From Bernardetia sp. MNP-M8 (GTDB lineage: Bacteria; Bacteroidota; Bacteroidia; Cytophagales; Bernardetiaceae): a DNA stretch of 64,000 nucleotides. The notes below the pieces were generated by a model. The model was not told the origin of the DNA. It saw only the letters and a list, made by a program, of their open reading frames with translations, and did no database searches. Positions 56,701-64,000 of this stretch are shown here, in pieces. The stretch spans positions 4,486,676 to 4,550,675 of the forward strand of contig NZ_CP147012.1 in NCBI RefSeq assembly GCF_037126285.1, written 5' to 3'. The stretch's first letter is position 1; each line of letters begins with the position of its first letter. The position numbers and the translations under genes are program-made.

Positions 56701-57036
56701 GTTCCTGTTGCTCAGCTTTTATATAGAGGAACAATACGTTCTACCTTCTTCCAAAACCTACAACTTATAGCCTTTAATGATATTGGCTCAGCTTGGACAG
56801 GAATTAGCCCTTTCAATAGAGAAAACGCACTCAATACAGTAGAAGTGGGAGGGCAACCAGGAACACCATTTTATGCAAAAGTATCTAACTTCAAAGATCC
56901 TTTCTTGTGGGGATATGGAATTGGAGTACGTACCAAAATCTTTAATTACTTTACTCGTTTTGATACAGCATGGGGTGTAGAAGATGACGTAACAGGAGGA
57001 GCAAAATTTTATTTAAGTATTGGATATGATTTTTAA
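53755..57036 (+). CDS. Large outer-membrane protein: degenerate MA-peptidase-like, PD40 propeller, barrel
   Basis: The 1093-residue protein has a signal peptide (about 1-26). A domain with the look of an MA-clan peptidase follows (about 45-275), but the expected HExxH is REIAA (Arg147-Ala151). Next is a TolB/PD40-type beta-propeller (about 300-600, with HPRFSPDGNLLVYAE and SFDEKGQKIVLSGT). A charged linker follows (about 615-690), then a C-terminal membrane beta barrel (about 700-1093) ending in FYLSIGYDF with a terminal Phe. The barrel end resembles the BamA/surface-antigen type. The function is unknown; a role at the outer membrane is likely. Confidence 0.75.
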   Translation: MKKNIFLAALSFLVILTLGFSNTIFAQQFPTEVDQFGKNRVQYQNFDWKYVTSDNFEIYYYEGGYEMALLTARYAESDFGRMTQFLGFAPYNKTKIFVYRSIGELQQSNIGINDQDFSIGGQTNLGKSVVEIAFSDYREAYRKELLREIAASLLSEMMYGGNLKETLQSSFLLSLPDWLMSGAAAYTAEGWNTEMDNFVRSNLMAKKFPYPESFRGKNAQLVGQSLWNFIVEEYGQTTVSNILNLTRIVRSEKQGIQGTLGIEYETFLKRWEAFYRNQYKDINNYSNFGKTNLIATSAESQYIHHPRFSPDGNLLVYAENNQGKFRIYVEDINDNSTNKKNKKFTKGGLFVINQRYDENSPLMSWKNNNELGILSYSKNKYFLKIYNLNGKEIKNYQIKTLENIQSFSFDEKGQKIVLSGTQRGKSDIFTFDLGSARLSKITDDTNDDIDPYFLKGNNNQIVFSSNRTSDSLKTSPSVEQSPYFNLFIYNPIEKDILKQLTNQNSSATKPISIDENRILYITEELGIRHLFLHTLSKEKIGVNAQLSTFFVGIESYDYDLKSEKIAFVARQQDQLELLTTTLIPKHEIFTGKTYRSQLLDARFLKELRNQSEREEKEEKNNSNENIDLGNDNSETSPADTTKIKEKDDYEFDTYGNNKDEPTRKKRLLKDYDYFAQRAKDKQNQKITVKGPLEYHNKFAFERSVTTIALDPLRNFGVLLEVSMSDALENHKLEAGLFNRGFFDIQSGMLFAEYKYLKNRIDYGARFDRQGYELLTDFFIHRYYLSKLSGTISYPFNVTTRIVLSPFVAQKQFFATSEIDPAIQAFPDKITRYAGSSLEFVFDNSIITGPNTLEGSKFRATIDHYQGLNYGNETFTNISIDARHYIPLGRKVTLAARVAYGKSFGNSPKNFRLGGVDNWIFQRQPNPTELSQDDPFYLNPDVYDSYKNDYSDYLFLRYATPMRGFDYNKLSGSNFVLTNIELRVPVAQLLYRGTIRSTFFQNLQLIAFNDIGSAWTGISPFNRENALNTVEVGGQPGTPFYAKVSNFKDPFLWGYGIGVRTKIFNYFTRFDTAWGVEDDVTGGAKFYLSIGYDF

Positions 57037-57064
57037 ATAAGACGTTTCCAATTTTTATTAAAAT

Positions 57065-57718
57065 ATGATTGAAATTGATAAGAAAATATATTTTTCATTT
57101 TCTGTAGATAAATACTTTTACTTGGATTCTATTCAAGAGTCAATTCATGAGATTACAAAAGAAGAATATTGTGAGATTATATTTGGTATTTATAATTTCA
57201 ATTTATTCAAACTACTAGGGTATAGCTATTGTGTCACGCCAAATAAAATAATTGTTGCATTCTATCAGCAAAATGATTTGAAAATATTCGATAGAAAAGG
57301 AGTTTTGATAGAAGTAAAAAAAGACTTTTTTGAAGGTTTTACGCCATATCAAATTCAATTAGATGACTCTTTGGAAAACTTATGGATAGCAACAGGAGCA
57401 GGACAGGTTGTTCTTTGTAAAAATATAAATACAGGTGATACTATATTTGAGCTGGGAATTCCTTATGAGGAATATAGTCCATTGAGTTTTCCAGAGGAAA
57501 TTAATAGAGTTGAAAACAAACTTTATATCGCTGAAATGGGTAATAGATGTGTTTCTGTTCTTAACTTAATTACTAAAAAACGAACTATTTACTCAAAATT
57601 TAATGAACCTGTTTGGGGTTTTTCTAAGTTTTCAACTCACGAAATAATACGGTTAGACTCTGGGGTTTATTATAGAAGAAGTAATTCAAAAATGGATTTT
57701 CATAAAATTGTAACCTAA
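57065..57718 (+). CDS. Hypothetical protein, propeller-like
   Basis: I do not recognise this 217-residue protein. It has no signal peptide. Short repeated beta units such as IVAFYQQNDLKIFDRKG, LDDSLENLWIATGAGQVV and ENKLYIAEMGNRCVSVLN suggest an NHL- or WD-like propeller, incomplete in length. The gene starts 28 nt after the large barrel gene, so it may be cotranscribed. A weak AACCT / AGGTT hairpin followed by T's lies at its end (57712-57736). Confidence 0.5.
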   Translation: MIEIDKKIYFSFSVDKYFYLDSIQESIHEITKEEYCEIIFGIYNFNLFKLLGYSYCVTPNKIIVAFYQQNDLKIFDRKGVLIEVKKDFFEGFTPYQIQLDDSLENLWIATGAGQVVLCKNINTGDTIFELGIPYEEYSPLSFPEEINRVENKLYIAEMGNRCVSVLNLITKKRTIYSKFNEPVWGFSKFSTHEIIRLDSGVYYRRSNSKMDFHKIVT

Positions 57719-57809
57719 AAAATTACAGGTTTTTTGTTCTTTTATGAGTATGGGTTTTCAATTCTTTGTAAAATAGAACACTTTATTGTAATTTCGTTCT
57801 AAATTTCAT

Positions 57810-57832
57810 AATTTCTTATTCAATAAGAAATT
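57810..57832 (+). promoter_or_regulatory. Operator-like palindrome upstream of sucA
   Basis: AATTTCTTATT (57810-57820), C, AATAAGAAATT (57822-57832): an 11-bp perfect inverted repeat with a single central base, ending 76 nt before the sucA ATG. The size suits a repressor or activator site; no known regulator is recognised. Confidence 0.45.
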
Positions 57833-57908
57833 CAAGAGTATAAGACTAGTAAAAAACTAGAAAAAGAGTGTCTAATAAATGCTTTTTTTATAAATATAAC
57901 CCAAAAAA

Positions 57909-60764
57909 ATGGACAAACTCTCATACCTTTCCAATGCCGAAAACTCGTATATCGAAGGATTGTATCAAGATTATCAAAAAGATGCAAATTCGGTAGATGC
58001 TAGTTGGCAACGATTTTTTGAAGGCTTTGAATTTTCAATGTCAGAGTATGACACTGAAACAGGAGAAGTTACCAAAACAAATAAAAATGGCTCAAACGGA
58101 CACGCTATTGGTACAGAAACCGTAAATCAAAAAAGTTTTGCCGACTCACTTCCTGCTGGTCTTGATGAAGACAAACTAAAACAAGAAATTTCTGTCAAAA
58201 AACTAATTGATGGCTATCGTTTGCGTGGACACTTGCAAGCCAAAACAAACCCAGTTCGTCCTCGTAGAGACCGACATGCACGTTTGAAACTAGAAGATTT
58301 TGGTTTTACAGAAGCTGATTTAAGCAAAAAATTTAGAGCAGGAAACGAAATTGGAATTGGAGAAGCAACCCTTCAAGAAATCATTGATCGTTTGAAAATG
58401 ATTTATGAGAGTGGAATTGGTTTTGAGTTTATGTCTATCCGTGAACCTGATGTAAAATATTGGTTCAGAAAAAAAGTAGAAGTAGATTATCCAAAATTCA
58501 AATTAGACCATCAACAAAAAGAACGTATTTTACAGAAACTCAATGAAGCATCTGTATTCGAAAACTTTTTGCATACTAAATATTTAGGTCAAAAACGTTT
58601 CTCTTTAGAAGGAGGAGAATCAACTATTCCAGCTCTTGATGCCATTATTAATGAAGGAGCAAAACTAGGAGTAGAAGAAGTAGTAATTGGAATGGCTCAC
58701 CGTGGTCGTCTCAATGTTTTGGTAAATATTATGGGCAAAACCTATGCTCAAGTATTTAACGAATTTGAAGGAAATGTTTCTGACGAACTTTTAGGTTTGG
58801 GAGATGGCGATGTGAAATATCACATGGGTTATTCTTCACAAGTAGAAACTCCAAATGGAGAAAAAGTGTATTTACGTCTTGCTCCAAATCCTTCTCACTT
58901 AGAAGCTGTTGCTCCAGTAGTGCAGGGTTATACTCGTGCAAAATTAGATTATTTGCATGGAAGAGATAAAAAGAAGGCTCTACCAATTATTATTCATGGC
59001 GATGCAGCTCTTGCAGGACAAGGAATTGTCTATGAAGTAGCTCAAATGTCTGAATTAGAAGGCTATACAGTAGGTGGAACAATCCATTTTGTAATCAATA
59101 ATCAAGTTGGTTTTACAACAGATTTTTATGATGGTCGTTCTTCAAACTATTGTACAGATATTTCACAACTTACAGAAACTCCTGAGATTCATGTAAATGG
59201 GGATGATCCTGAAGCTGTTGTTTTTGCTGTAAAATTAGCAACTGAATACCGTCAGAAATTCCATAAAGATGTGTATGTAGATATGGTTTGTTATCGTCGT
59301 TATGGTCATAATGAAGCAGATGAACCAAAATTTACACAACCTCATTTATATAATTTGATAGGAAAACATCCAAATCCTAGAAAATTATATATAGAAAAAT
59401 TGACAAAAGAAGGAGATATTACTAGCAAACTTGCGAAAGACATGGAAAAATCTTTCAAAAAAATGCTGCAAGAACGCTTAGATGATGTTAGACAAAAACC
59501 ACTTCCTTACGAATATCAAGAATTAGAACAAGTTTGGAAAAACATGCGTCGCTCTGAAGCAGAAGATTTTGATGTTTCTCCAAAAACTTCAATTACACAA
59601 GAACATATTGATAAAGTTGGTAAAGCACTTACGACTATTCCAGAAGGTTTTAATCCTTTAAAACAGATTGATAAATTACTTTCTGAAAGAAATAGAATGT
59701 TCTTTGAAGATAAAGTTTTAGATTGGGCAAGTGCCGAACTTTTGGCGTATGGTTCTGTTATTTTGGATGGTCATACTGTCCGTTTTACAGGACAAGATGT
59801 TCGTAGAGGTACGTTTTCACATCGTCATGCTGTTTTGAGCGATGCAGAAACAAACGAAACTTACAACAATCTTAATCACTTAGAAGGAAAAGATGGAGAA
59901 GATTTACCTCCTTTTGATATTTATAATTCTCTTCTTTCTGAATATGGCGTTTTAGGTTTTGAGTTTGGTTATGCTATGGCAAATCCGAATGCTCTCACAA
60001 TTTGGGAAGCTCAGTTTGGAGATTTTGCCAACGGAGCGCAAATCATGATTGACCAATTCATTACGAGTAGTGAAACAAAATGGCAACGTACAACTGGTTT
60101 GGTTCTTTTGCTTCCTCACGGTTACGAAGGGCAAGGGCCTGAACACTCAAATGCTCGTCCTGAACGTTTCTTGCAACTTTCAGCAGAATACAATATTATT
60201 GTTGCTAATGTAACAAAACCTGCAAATTTCTTCCACTTGATGCGTCGTCAAATGGCTTGGGATTTCCGTAAACCTTGTGTTTTGATGTCTCCAAAATCTC
60301 TTTTAAGACATCCAAAAGTAGTTTCTCCAATTGAAGATTTTACAGATGGAAAATTTGAAGAAGTATATGGAGATGAGTATGCAGATAAGAAAAATGTAAA
60401 ACGAGTTCTTCTTTGTTCTGGTAAAGTATATTATGATTTATTAGACAGACAAGAAAAAGAAGAACGCAAAGATGTTGCAATTGTACGAGTAGAGCAGCTT
60501 CATCCTTTCCCTAAAAAGCGTATTTATGAAGAAATTAATAAATATGGTAAGAAAGTAGAAGTTGTTTGGGTACAAGAAGAACCTGAAAATATGGGAGCAT
60601 GGCTTTTTGTTTTGCGTATGCTTTATAAAGAATGGATTGAAGAAAAACGTCCGACATTGAATGTTATTTCAAGAAAAGCAAGTGCTTCTCCAGCAACAGG
60701 TTATTCAAAAGTTCATGCCAAAACACAACAAGCTATCGTTGATGAGGCTTTTGATGTGAAGTAA
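57909..60764 (+). CDS. sucA: 2-oxoglutarate dehydrogenase E1 component
   Basis: A 951-residue thiamine-diphosphate enzyme of the TCA cycle that decarboxylates 2-oxoglutarate and passes the succinyl group to E2. The N-terminal segment SYIEGLYQDYQKDANSVDASWQRFF binds E2 in the family (seen here in two parts). Other blocks are GMAHRGRLNVLVN, IHGDAALAGQGIVYE, the ThDP/Mg motif with NNQVGFTTD, and VVWVQEEPENMGAWLF at the end. The next gene is not sucB, so E2 is encoded elsewhere. A 23-bp palindrome lies upstream. Confidence 0.95.
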   Translation: MDKLSYLSNAENSYIEGLYQDYQKDANSVDASWQRFFEGFEFSMSEYDTETGEVTKTNKNGSNGHAIGTETVNQKSFADSLPAGLDEDKLKQEISVKKLIDGYRLRGHLQAKTNPVRPRRDRHARLKLEDFGFTEADLSKKFRAGNEIGIGEATLQEIIDRLKMIYESGIGFEFMSIREPDVKYWFRKKVEVDYPKFKLDHQQKERILQKLNEASVFENFLHTKYLGQKRFSLEGGESTIPALDAIINEGAKLGVEEVVIGMAHRGRLNVLVNIMGKTYAQVFNEFEGNVSDELLGLGDGDVKYHMGYSSQVETPNGEKVYLRLAPNPSHLEAVAPVVQGYTRAKLDYLHGRDKKKALPIIIHGDAALAGQGIVYEVAQMSELEGYTVGGTIHFVINNQVGFTTDFYDGRSSNYCTDISQLTETPEIHVNGDDPEAVVFAVKLATEYRQKFHKDVYVDMVCYRRYGHNEADEPKFTQPHLYNLIGKHPNPRKLYIEKLTKEGDITSKLAKDMEKSFKKMLQERLDDVRQKPLPYEYQELEQVWKNMRRSEAEDFDVSPKTSITQEHIDKVGKALTTIPEGFNPLKQIDKLLSERNRMFFEDKVLDWASAELLAYGSVILDGHTVRFTGQDVRRGTFSHRHAVLSDAETNETYNNLNHLEGKDGEDLPPFDIYNSLLSEYGVLGFEFGYAMANPNALTIWEAQFGDFANGAQIMIDQFITSSETKWQRTTGLVLLLPHGYEGQGPEHSNARPERFLQLSAEYNIIVANVTKPANFFHLMRRQMAWDFRKPCVLMSPKSLLRHPKVVSPIEDFTDGKFEEVYGDEYADKKNVKRVLLCSGKVYYDLLDRQEKEERKDVAIVRVEQLHPFPKKRIYEEINKYGKKVEVVWVQEEPENMGAWLFVLRMLYKEWIEEKRPTLNVISRKASASPATGYSKVHAKTQQAIVDEAFDVK

Positions 60765-60774
60765 GAATTTATTT

Positions 60775-60800
60775 GTAGGTCAAAAGACTTGCCTTTGACT
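60775..60800. repeat. GTAGG...TTGCCTTTGACT repeat, copy 2
   Basis: Matches 30154-30178 at both ends with changes in the middle, again directly after a gene end. Confidence 0.5.
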
Positions 60801-60816
60801 AATATAAAATAACTAC

Positions 60817-60857
60817 AAAGACCATTTTTCATTTTTTGAAAAATGGTCTTTTTTTTA
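60817..60857 (+). terminator. Terminator after sucA
   Basis: Arms AAAGACCATTTTTC (60817-60830) and GAAAAATGGTCTTT (from 60838), followed by a run of T. Confidence 0.9.
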
Positions 60858-60941
60858 TGAAAATAATAAGGTTGTGCGACATTTTATATTAATTCTTCGT
60901 AAAGTGATAAACTATTTTTAATTTAACTATATTATTTTACT

Positions 60942-61427
60942 ATGAAAAAATACAATTTTTTACTTACTTCTGTCAAAATTAGTTTTCTTTTCCTTTTAGC
61001 ACTCAATCTTTCTAGTTGTGATAACTGCACTGATACAGATTGTTTTACTCCAGCTGAGCCATTTTATTTTCAACTTATAGATAAAGAAACCAATCAAAAT
61101 CTAATTGATAATGGAACATATTCTCTTTCTGATATTCAAATAAAATCTGTTTTAGAAAACAAATTTTATACACCACAACTAGATTCGGTGTTAATAGAAG
61201 GACAAAAACAAACTATTTTGGTAGACCAACAAATGGGCTGGAAAACCGAAAGTAAAGAGTATATTTTAATCGTAAATGACTCTATAGAATTTGATTTTAT
61301 TTATCAAACAAGAGAAAAAAGTGAAGATTGCTGTACATTTTATGAAGTGGAAGAAGTCAGCTCTTCCGAAATGCAGATTATCAAAACTACCTTAAGTAAT
61401 GGTTTTTTGTATAAACTTGCATTATAG
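60942..61427 (+). CDS. Hypothetical lipoprotein
   Basis: A 161-residue protein with a lipoprotein signal peptide (about 1-26, lipobox LSSC followed by a DNCTDTDC segment). The mature part is beta-strand rich, with FYFQLIDKETNQNL and VLIEGQKQTILVDQQ, and a late CC pair (SEDCC). No family is recognised; similar small lipoproteins are common in Bacteroidota. It ends before a terminator at 61539. Confidence 0.55.
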   Translation: MKKYNFLLTSVKISFLFLLALNLSSCDNCTDTDCFTPAEPFYFQLIDKETNQNLIDNGTYSLSDIQIKSVLENKFYTPQLDSVLIEGQKQTILVDQQMGWKTESKEYILIVNDSIEFDFIYQTREKSEDCCTFYEVEEVSSSEMQIIKTTLSNGFLYKLAL

Positions 61428-61538
61428 GCAAATTATATCTCAAAATTTACGATATTTGTTGCTTGTACACTTTTACACTTGTGCAAAATTTTATACATTC
61501 TTTATCCTAAAAACTGAATGTGTAATAAGAAAATAAGT

Positions 61539-61575
61539 AGAACTGCTTTTTCATAAAGGGCAGTTCTCTGTTTTT
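61539..61575 (+). terminator. Terminator after the lipoprotein gene
   Basis: Arms AGAACTGC (61539-61546) and GCAGTTCT (61560-61567), then CTG and TTTTT. Confidence 0.75.
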
Positions 61576-61612
61576 ATATTTTTATTTTGCTATTTTTTAT
61601 TATAACCAAGCC

Positions 61613-62890
61613 ATGAAAAAAATATTATCTCTATTTTCTATTATTCTATTTTTAACTTCTACTTTTATTTTCAGTAGTTGTAACTCTAAAAAAGAAAACG
61701 ATATGAAACTTCCAAGTGGAATTTGGCGAGCTACCTTACAACAACAAGAAGGTGCAGTCCTTCCTTTCAATTTTGAAGTAAACTATTCAGAAAATGAAAA
61801 CGATACCATTCCAACTTTTACACTTATTAATGGCGAGGAAAAAATCCTCTTAGATAATGTAGTAAAAAAGGGAAATGTATTTACAATTCCGATGCACATT
61901 TTTGAAGGCGAAATAGTAGCAGAATGGAATGCAGCCAATCAAAAATTAGTTGGAAAATGGAATCGTAGAAGTTTTACCAATGCTAGTTCATTAGATTTTT
62001 CGGCTACTCCAAACACAAAAACTCGTTTTGAAGCCAATCAAACAGCAAAATTTGATTTGAGTGGGAAATGGGAAACTTATTTTTTATCAGAAGGAGATTC
62101 TAGTGCAGCTTTAGGCGTGTTTGAAAAGATAGAAACAGCAGATGTAAAAGGAAATTTGAAAGGAACATTTTTGACCACAACAGGCGATTATCGCTATCTT
62201 TTTGGAAGCGTTTCGAATGATTCTTTGTATTTATCTTGTTTTGATGGTTCTCATGCATTTTTATTTGTAGCAAAAGCAGAAAATTCAACTACACTAAAAG
62301 GAAAATTTTGGTCTGGAAAAGGACAACCTGTAGATTTTGTTGCTACTCGTAACCCTAATTTTACACTTCCAAAAGCTGACACACTTACTTATCTGAAAGA
62401 AGGATATGAAACAATTACTTTTGAGTTTCCAAACCTAGAAGGAACACTTATTTCTTTAGACAATCCAAAATACGATGGAAAAGTACGTATTGTACAACTT
62501 TTAGGTTCTTGGTGTCCGAATTGTATGGATGAGACCAATTTTTTGACAGAACTATATTCTACTTATAATCCAAAAGGATTAGAAATAATTGGACTTGCTT
62601 ACGAACAAACAGAAGATTTTGAAGATGCAAAAAAACGTTTGGAAAGAATGAAAAAACGCTTGAATGTAGAGTATGAAATTCTTTTTGCTGGACGTGCAGA
62701 TAAACAGTTTGCAGCACAAACATTGCCTATGTTAAATCATGTGATGTCTTTTCCAACAACTATCTTCATTGATAAAACAGGAAAAGTAAGAAAAATACAT
62801 ACAGGTTTTTCAGGAAAAGGAACAGGAGAATATTATGACAATTATGTAGAATCAACTACTAATTTTGTGGAGAAACTTTTGAGTGAATAA
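61613..62890 (+). CDS. TlpA-like thiol-disulfide oxidoreductase lipoprotein
   Basis: A 425-residue protein with a lipoprotein signal (lipobox FSSC, about residue 23), an N-terminal beta-rich domain of about 230 residues and a C-terminal thioredoxin domain. The redox motif is Cys301-Pro-Asn-Cys304 (GSWCPNCMDE), followed by a YSTYNPKGLEIIGLAYE segment and the cis-Pro region FPTTIFIDKTGKVRKIHTGF. Such proteins keep periplasmic cysteines reduced, for example for cytochrome maturation. It is probably anchored at the outer face of a membrane. Confidence 0.87.
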   Translation: MKKILSLFSIILFLTSTFIFSSCNSKKENDMKLPSGIWRATLQQQEGAVLPFNFEVNYSENENDTIPTFTLINGEEKILLDNVVKKGNVFTIPMHIFEGEIVAEWNAANQKLVGKWNRRSFTNASSLDFSATPNTKTRFEANQTAKFDLSGKWETYFLSEGDSSAALGVFEKIETADVKGNLKGTFLTTTGDYRYLFGSVSNDSLYLSCFDGSHAFLFVAKAENSTTLKGKFWSGKGQPVDFVATRNPNFTLPKADTLTYLKEGYETITFEFPNLEGTLISLDNPKYDGKVRIVQLLGSWCPNCMDETNFLTELYSTYNPKGLEIIGLAYEQTEDFEDAKKRLERMKKRLNVEYEILFAGRADKQFAAQTLPMLNHVMSFPTTIFIDKTGKVRKIHTGFSGKGTGEYYDNYVESTTNFVEKLLSE

Positions 62891-63002
62891 TCAGAGAGTG
62901 TAATCTACTGAGTGGTTTGTTATCTTTGTTTTATTTCCTAGTTTTTACTTTTTCATTTTTTACAGATGATTACTACACTTACTTTTTAGTATACTCCTCA
63001 AA

Positions 63003-63046
63003 AAAAATACTCTTACAAATAAATGTAAGAGTATTTTTGAATTTTT
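63003..63046. terminator. Bidirectional terminator between convergent genes
   Basis: Arms AAAAATACTCTTACA (63003-63017) and TGTAAGAGTATTTTT (63024-63038), a 15-bp perfect stem, with further T's. Confidence 0.88.
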
Positions 63047-63059
63047 TTTTAATAACAAA

Positions 63060-63521
63060 TTAGTCATTTGCTTCTTCTGCATGTTCGATAGTTTCCATTC
63101 GTTTCCAAATAGTATAACGAGCATCTTGTAATACTTGAACCGATGAAATTGGCATTTCAGTTTTGTTTTTTAAAACATCATCCATTTCGTCCAAGATATA
63201 TTTTTCACCACGTTTACATTCTTCTAAAATTGATTCTGTGTTGTCAGAAGATAAAGCTGCTTTAAAATCTAACCACGCTTTGTGAATAGAACCCAAAGCT
63301 GTTCCGTCAGTTCTACCTCGTGTTACAGCAGGCGCACCTAAAGTAGCTAATTCTTGATTTATGGCATTCAAAATACCTTCACGTTCTTTAGCAAATGTTG
63401 TAAATAATGATGTTAAATAAGGAGTATCAACTTTTTCGGCTGCGTCTTTATAACCTTGCACGCCATCGATACATAATTCTGCAATGTCTTTAAGATATTC
63501 TCTTGTTTTGTCGGTATTCAT
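63060..63521 (-). CDS. DUF2383 four-helix-bundle protein (PA2169 type)
   Basis: A 153-residue all-helical protein of the ferritin-like DUF2383 group. Segments such as LKDIAELCIDGVQGYKDAAEKV, FAKEREGILNAINQELATLG and EECKRGEKYILDEMDDVL follow the family layout (each shown in parts). Members are small stress-linked proteins of unknown activity. No other gene is coupled to it. Confidence 0.8.
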   Translation of the reverse strand: MNTDKTREYLKDIAELCIDGVQGYKDAAEKVDTPYLTSLFTTFAKEREGILNAINQELATLGAPAVTRGRTDGTALGSIHKAWLDFKAALSSDNTESILEECKRGEKYILDEMDDVLKNKTEMPISSVQVLQDARYTIWKRMETIEHAEEAND

Positions 63522-63686
63522 AATGAATTAAAAATTTAGATAAAAAAATAATATTATTTAAAATATTGTAATAAAAAATGTAATTTTCAGATTTATAAAT
63601 TTGTTTTTATTAAATAAGAAGATTACATTATAAGAACACTCATAACAAAAAAATGTTTGATATAATTTGTATTTTATTTTTCAAAC

Positions 63687-64000
63687 CTACTTTTTTAACA
63701 TCTTCAAAACTTCATCTGCCATAAGATCTACCCATTCTTTATACATTTGAGCTGAAGGATGTAATCCATCATTTGCAATTAGATTTTTATCAGAAATTGC
63801 TTTTCTAGAAATAGGAGTAATATCAAAATAAGTAACTTTATATTTCAATGCTACTTGTTTATTTATCTTGTTATAATAATCAATTTCTTGTGCTATCTTT
63901 TGTTCGTCCATTTTTTTGCTTTTTGCATAATCAGTCATTCCATAATCAGGAATTGAAATTACAAAAACCTTAGAAGCATCTTTTTGAGCTAGACTAATTG
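63687..64000 (-). CDS. SGNH/GDSL-type hydrolase, partial (C-terminal part)
   Basis: The frame is open to the right edge, so only about 104 C-terminal residues are seen. They begin ISLAQKDASKVFVISIPDYG. The block III catalytic pair is visible in NDGLHPSAQMYKEW (Asp and His, DxxHP motif), as is the YNKINKQVALKY helix. SGNH hydrolases are esterases and lipases; the substrate cannot be predicted. The start lies beyond the window. The frame is read through the edge rather than from the ATG at 63938. Confidence 0.8.
   Translation of the reverse strand, partial: ISLAQKDASKVFVISIPDYGMTDYAKSKKMDEQKIAQEIDYYNKINKQVALKYKVTYFDITPISRKAISDKNLIANDGLHPSAQMYKEWVDLMADEVLKMLKK

Overview
The window looks like the chromosome of an AT-rich member of the Bacteroidota, most likely a cytophagalean (Bernardetia/Flexibacter type; the genus is inference). 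Four signs point there. One gene ends in a type IX secretion sorting domain. Several genes have Bacteroidota-type promoters (TAnnTTTG, sometimes with TTG about 19-20 nt upstream). Shine-Dalgarno sequences are generally absent. Lineage-typical families are present (DUF4296, DUF2490, DUF6132, LytTR/LytS pairs, DUF1800/DUF1501 pairs). No phage, insertion sequence, CRISPR array, rRNA or tRNA was seen.

Layout. 1-9.2 kb: the 5' part of recO, a 7TM-DISM receptor, a YbiT-type ABC-F protein, a GAF/PAS sensor, a MazG-like protein, a DUF2490 protein, rpsU and two lipoproteins. 9.6-13.3 kb: rsgA, a class IV aminotransferase, a DUF4112 protein and a saccharopine-dehydrogenase-like protein. 13.5-17.7 kb: a LytTR/LytS two-component locus with DUF2306 and beta-barrel partners, then a prohibitin-like protein.

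17.7-32.7 kb is the centre of interest: one directional array for sulfate assimilation and methionine synthesis. Its order is S-box riboswitch, polycysteine leader ORF, metY, OsmC-like, cobA, cysJ, cysI, a siroheme-synthase/TSUP-transporter fusion, cysH, cysD, cysN, metX, hom. Together the enzymes cover sulfate to APS (CysDN), APS to sulfite (an Fe-S-type CysH), sulfite to sulfide (CysJI, with siroheme from CobA and the CysG-like domain) and sulfide to homocysteine (MetX, MetY). Hom supplies homoserine. The leader carries a SAM aptamer followed by an unannotated 55-codon ORF ending Met-Cys6-stop and a terminator-like hairpin, so both SAM and cysteine may be sensed. Every real intergenic gap in this array holds a palindromic element, mostly with different stem sequences.

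32.7-45 kb: a multi-LysM protein, a NadR-like kinase, a T9SS cargo protein, a glucosaminidase, a 1737-residue exported protein, and a small RNA ligase resembling the animal RLIG1/C12orf29 family. 45-57 kb: a zinc-knuckle/RDD membrane protein, tryptophan 2,3-dioxygenase, a CDF transporter, the DUF1800/DUF1501 pair, an SDR lacking the usual Tyr, DUF6132, flavodoxin, and a large PD40/outer-membrane protein with a degenerate metallopeptidase-like domain. 57-64 kb: sucA (no sucB follows it), two lipoproteins (one TlpA-like), a DUF2383 protein and the end of an SGNH hydrolase.
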